Shown: one piece after another, positions 15,214 to 15,289 of the stretch | Position numbering within the stretch: position 1 is the stretch's first letter | Layout of the letters: each line of letters starts with the position of its first letter | Assembly: GCA_037140715.1 (NCBI GenBank) | Contig: JBAXDX010000070.1 | Coordinates: 1 to 15,289 of the forward strand | Origin: JAUZPB01 sp037140715 | GTDB taxonomy: Bacteria > Bacteroidota > Ignavibacteria > Ignavibacteriales > SURF-24 | Length of the DNA: 15,289 nt | Direction of reading: 5' to 3' | Notes under the pieces: generated by a model | What the model was told of the DNA's origin: nothing | The model's input: only the letters and a program-made list of their open reading frames with translations | Database searches by the model: none | Program-made: the position numbers and the translations under genes

Positions 15214-15289
15214 GACACTAAAAGAGTCGGCGTTGACACTAAAAGAGTCAACGCCGACACTAAAAGAGTCGGCGTTGACACTAAAAGAG
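15214..15289. repeat. Right-edge tandem array, 21-bp period
   Basis: Three full units plus one cut by the window edge. The constant part is GACACTAAAAGAGTC, with the core ACTAAAAGAGTC at 15217-15228, 15238-15249 and 15259-15270, and a truncated copy from 15280. The six-base spacers read GGCGTT, AACGCC, GGCGTT, that is, a 6-mer alternating with its reverse complement. As a result GTCGGCGTTGAC (15226-15237), GTCAACGCCGAC (15247-15258) and GTCGGCGTTGAC (15268-15279) are mutually complementary and can form hairpins with 9-base loops. The core is the reverse complement of that in the array at 1-55. The array starts five bases after the IS256 remnant. Confidence 0.9.

Noticed and set aside
15214..15289. 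Right array considered as a CRISPR
   Set aside because: The unit is 21 bases with 6-base alternating spacers; CRISPR repeats are longer with unique spacers of about 30 bases, and no cas gene is nearby.

Overview
This window carries a complete eleven-gene operon for a respiratory complex I that lacks the NADH-oxidising module (nuoA-B-C-D-H-I-J-K-L-M-N, about 3.49-14.05 kb, plus strand). It is flanked by a short minus-strand block on the left and a decayed insertion sequence on the right. Both edges consist of short 21-bp-period tandem repeats that share a 12-base core in opposite orientation. The window therefore looks like a stretch of chromosome bounded by a dispersed repeat family, possibly a whole contig that stopped at it.

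The organism is probably a member of the Bacteroidota/Chlorobiota/Ignavibacteria assemblage. The clues are moderate AT-richness, many starts preceded by A/T-rich leaders without a clear Shine-Dalgarno sequence, a 14-subunit-type Nuo operon without nuoE/F/G in the order known from Chlorobi relatives, and a fossil C-terminal sorting tail of the type IX secretion system. This is inference; no rRNA gene is present to settle it.

Layout: 1-55, left repeat array. 100-393, decayed type IX sorting-tail remnant. 457-1644, minus-strand pair of a small ABM-like dimeric alpha/beta-barrel protein and dapF (lysine/peptidoglycan precursor synthesis). 1813-3159, minus-strand outer-membrane beta-barrel protein of unknown function with a signal peptide. 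3160-3494, divergent intergenic region with a plausible promoter for each side. 3495-14049, nuo operon. 14068-14105, strong intrinsic terminator. 14135-15208, IS256-family element with a multiply frameshifted and internally deleted transposase. 15214-15289, right repeat array running off the edge.

NuoB, C, D and I form the peripheral arm that passes electrons to quinone. NuoH and NuoA form the quinone-side membrane heel. NuoJ, K, L, M and N form the proton-pumping arm. All ligands and charged residues checked for the Fe-S clusters and the proton channels are intact, so the complex should be functional, but its electron donor cannot be NADH through a NuoEFG module encoded here. The less expected material lies at the edges: the paired arrays, whose spacers alternate between a 6-mer and its reverse complement so that neighbouring units form hairpins, the T9SS fossil, and the hairpin at the head of the IS256 remnant that would bury a ribosome site.
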